From Fimenecus sp045532175 (lineage in GTDB: Bacteria; Bacillota; Clostridia; Oscillospirales; Acutalibacteraceae): 49,749 nucleotides of DNA. Location of the stretch: positions 1-49,749 of the forward strand of contig JAZSFK010000065.1 in the NCBI GenBank assembly GCA_045532175.1, given 5' to 3'. The position numbers and the translations under genes were made by a program. The notes beneath the pieces were generated by a model. That model searched no databases. It worked only from the letters and a program-made list of their open reading frames with translations, and was not told where the DNA came from. Positions 47,939-49,749 of this stretch are shown here, piece by piece; within the stretch, counting starts at the first letter, position 1, and every line of letters starts with the position of its first letter.

Positions 47939-49582
47939 TTATATCTTTGATATTGTTTTTTCAGCCATTTCTCTAAGACAAAAACCTGTAAGAATAGTAC
48001 CGTCATTATTGTATTTTTCAAGATTTTCTGACAGAGTATTTTTCATTTCAAGTGTAGGATTTTCTTTTGCTTTATATATGTCATCAAGCAAATCACAACA
48101 CATGGAGAATTTTTTGACCCATTTCTGTAATTCGTCAAAAAGCGGAATATTTGTGTCACTAATAAGAGCTAAGCATTTTTTCATATCAGAAATATAAGAA
48201 CTTAAAAGCTTAAGTGATTCATCTTTTCTGTCACTTGCTTCAAGGAATGAAACCTTTGATAAAATATCACCCATATATGATGACGCATATCTTGAAAGAC
48301 ATGAAACACAAAGATGGTCGGCGAATAGTGCAAAAATATCGGCATCACTTCCCAATATTTCATGATGAGCATTTTTTAATGACTCATCAGGGTTGTAAGC
48401 AAGCGGATTCCATAAGAAGTCCGCAACTGTCATAAGAGGAATTTTTGAACATTCAGCATATTCCATAACATTTGAGATTATGCCTTCGCTGTGCTTATAT
48501 AGTTCTTTATCTCTGCCAATATATGCACCCATATGCATTTCCTGGAACATTTCGCAATCATTGACAGGGTAGTTGTCCCAATATAGTGGACGATGATTTG
48601 TAGCGTATGTAAACTCATCTGCCTCTCTGACAGTGAGTACACGTGAACAGATTTCAGCACCTGTCCAGAAAAGGTCAACATCTGCAGGAATGTTGCAACC
48701 AAATTTTGTAATGTAATATTCGTTACTGTTACCGCTGTATTGAGTAGGACAAACCGTTAATCTAATTGATGCATCAAACTCTTTAAGAGCAGTATATGTC
48801 TTGTTGACAAGATAAATGTGTGCATCAACAGTTGAGTCAAAGGCATTTTTGTCATCCTCATATTGGAAATCCCAAGGAATATCATCAAGCAAAAGACCAA
48901 AATTGCGAACACCGATATCATATACACTTTTGATTTTATTTATAAGTAGTGTAAAATCCTCGTCAGATGTGTATTTATACGTAAGTCCCGGACCAATTGT
49001 CCAATGGAAATCAAAATAATTTTCACAAGCATAGTCAAAAAGGTTTTTTAACTGTGTAAGCTCATTTTCAGGATATAATTCTCTCCATTTTTCTCTGTGA
49101 TAAATATCGTCCTTTGGAGCATAGAAAAAAGTGTTCATTCCGTATGATGCCATAAGCTTCATAACAGAAAGTCGTTTCCCGTTTTCCCAAGTCGGGCCAT
49201 AAAAACCCTCAATATATCCACGAGTTTTAAAAAGAGGGTAGTCGATAAGTTTACCTTCTTTAAGTTCATTTTTTACAATGAGTTTTGCAAGGGTATGAGC
49301 ACCTCTGAAAGCACCTTTTTCACAAGATGCCTTAACAATAACCTCATTTTCAGAAGCAATAATTATATATTTTTCATCAGTAAGTCGTGCAGTATCTTCA
49401 CAATAGGTTGTATCCTTGCTGTTTTCATATTTAATAACAACGTTTAAACCACCATTGCAATTGATACCGTAATCGTTAAAAACCTTTTCTGCAGTTTCTT
49501 TAAAATCACCTGAAAGGGAAACGGATTTAACAACTATTTCCTTACCGTTAAGTTCATTTTTTTGTGGTATTGGGTAAATCAA
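47939..49582 (-). CDS. GH84 beta-N-acetylglucosaminidase, no signal peptide
   Basis: GH84 enzymes (bacterial OGA/NagJ relatives) hydrolyse beta-linked N-acetylglucosamine by substrate-assisted catalysis. The 547-aa protein has an N-terminal GH20b-like domain (1-115), then the catalytic barrel with TRGYIEGFYGPTWENGKRL, MNTFFYAPKDDIYHREKWRE and the catalytic Asp pair D233-D234 in FGLLLDDIPWDF. LFWTGAEICSRVL and YWDNYPVNDC are also typical. A helical C-terminal region follows. No signal peptide or anchor is seen, so it is predicted cytoplasmic, unlike most characterised GH84 enzymes. The start is TTG 49582 behind AAGGAGG; no in-frame ATG fits. Confidence 0.92.
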   Translation of the reverse strand: MIYPIPQKNELNGKEIVVKSVSLSGDFKETAEKVFNDYGINCNGGLNVVIKYENSKDTTYCEDTARLTDEKYIIIASENEVIVKASCEKGAFRGAHTLAKLIVKNELKEGKLIDYPLFKTRGYIEGFYGPTWENGKRLSVMKLMASYGMNTFFYAPKDDIYHREKWRELYPENELTQLKNLFDYACENYFDFHWTIGPGLTYKYTSDEDFTLLINKIKSVYDIGVRNFGLLLDDIPWDFQYEDDKNAFDSTVDAHIYLVNKTYTALKEFDASIRLTVCPTQYSGNSNEYYITKFGCNIPADVDLFWTGAEICSRVLTVREADEFTYATNHRPLYWDNYPVNDCEMFQEMHMGAYIGRDKELYKHSEGIISNVMEYAECSKIPLMTVADFLWNPLAYNPDESLKNAHHEILGSDADIFALFADHLCVSCLSRYASSYMGDILSKVSFLEASDRKDESLKLLSSYISDMKKCLALISDTNIPLFDELQKWVKKFSMCCDLLDDIYKAKENPTLEMKNTLSENLEKYNNDGTILTGFCLREMAEKTISKI

Positions 49583-49614
49583 GGGAGTGAACCTCCTTAT
49601 TATTTTATATTGAA

Positions 49615-49642
49615 ATTATATCATAAAAAATTATAAATACAA
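49615..49642 (-). promoter_or_regulatory. Predicted promoter of the GH84 gene
   Basis: On the minus strand TTGTAT (49642-49637), a 16-bp spacer and a perfect TATAAT (49620-49615). An inverted repeat ACAATA-N-TATTGT (49639-49651) overlaps the -35 and may be an operator. Confidence 0.5.
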
Positions 49643-49681
49643 TATTATTGTCAAATTAGTCAAAAATTTAACAATTTCTCA

Positions 49682-49710
49682 TTGACACTTGGGATTATTA
49701 AGAGTAAACT
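49682..49710 (+). promoter_or_regulatory. Predicted promoter of the gene starting at the window end
   Basis: Consensus TTGACA (49682-49687), a 17-bp spacer and TAAACT (49705-49710). Confidence 0.55.
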
Positions 49711-49746
49711 ATAAAATGTTAATAAATTATTAAAGAGGTGCTTAAC

Positions 49747-49749
49747 ATG
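49747..49749 (+). CDS. Start codon of a gene running off the right edge
   Basis: AGAGGTG at 49734-49740 is followed six bases later by ATG at the last three bases of the window, with a promoter about 40 bp upstream. Only the first codon is visible, so nothing can be said of the product. Confidence 0.6.

Noticed and set aside
1..49749. CRISPR arrays, transposase or prophage genes, rRNA operons
   Set aside because: I looked on both strands and saw no regular spaced repeats, no DDE or serine recombinase motifs and no rRNA signatures.

Overview
This is an A/T-rich window from a Gram-positive, spore-forming anaerobe of the Clostridia, most likely the Ruminococcus/Oscillospiraceae side. That placement is inferred from several things seen together: a fused IspH-ribosomal protein S1 gene, a cotJABC spore-coat operon, a high-molecular-weight rubredoxin, NhaC and LIV transporters, lipoprotein signal peptides, strong AGGAGG-type ribosome sites with frequent TTG/GTG starts, and many tight U-tailed terminators. 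It reads as ordinary chromosome. There is no CRISPR array, rRNA operon, prophage or transposase gene.

Layout. 1-2.3 kb: acetate kinase (cut by the window edge) divergent from tmcAL. 2.3-7.8 kb: one compact operon with overlapping genes (rpiR-type regulator, HI0933-type flavoprotein, cmk, plsC, ispH-S1). 7.9-10 kb: GH27 alpha-galactosidase with an inserted domain, and a small convergent membrane protein. 10-14.5 kb: ligA, then a leftward pair (phosphotransferase-family kinase, RluA-type pseudouridine synthase), then a small membrane protein. 14.6-17 kb: polar amino-acid ABC importer. 17-19.6 kb: flavin reductase-rubredoxin divergent from an NhaC antiporter with an exported Cys-rich domain. 19.7-25.2 kb: leftward branched-chain amino-acid (LIV) importer ending in a cytidylate-kinase-like gene. 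25.3-29.2 kb: membrane M28 peptidase, acyl-CoA synthetase, divergent TetR regulator. 29.2-29.6 kb: tRNA-Pro(GGG) with a duplicated 3' end and a structured insert. 29.7-32.5 kb: EEP-family phosphatase/nuclease and an ABC-F ATPase. 32.6-40.8 kb: alpha-glucan uptake and breakdown operon (solute-binding protein, two permeases, MsmK-type ATPase, malQ, glgP). 40.8-42.6 kb: Nudix, birA, bioY. 42.6-43.8 kb: cotJABC. 43.8-47.9 kb: nucleoside salvage operon (anchored Zn-ribbon protein, deoC, deoB, cdd, pdp). 48-49.6 kb: GH84 hexosaminidase; a further gene starts at the last three bases.

How they fit together. Imported maltodextrins would be processed by MalQ and GlgP to glucose 1-phosphate. Nucleosides are taken to ribose/deoxyribose phosphates and on to acetaldehyde plus glyceraldehyde 3-phosphate. 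Acetate kinase yields ATP. The two amino-acid importers, each with a stem-loop between the binding-protein gene and the membrane genes, suggest amino-acid scavenging.

The observations most worth a second look are (1) a roughly 217-bp noncoding, highly foldable segment between two identical copies of the tRNA-Pro 3' end, each followed by its own terminator; (2) an NhaC-family antiporter preceded by a signal peptide and a DnaJ-like four-CxxC domain predicted to lie outside the cell; and (3) an IspH-S1 fusion that keeps a strong Shine-Dalgarno and ATG at the fusion joint, so free S1 could also be made.
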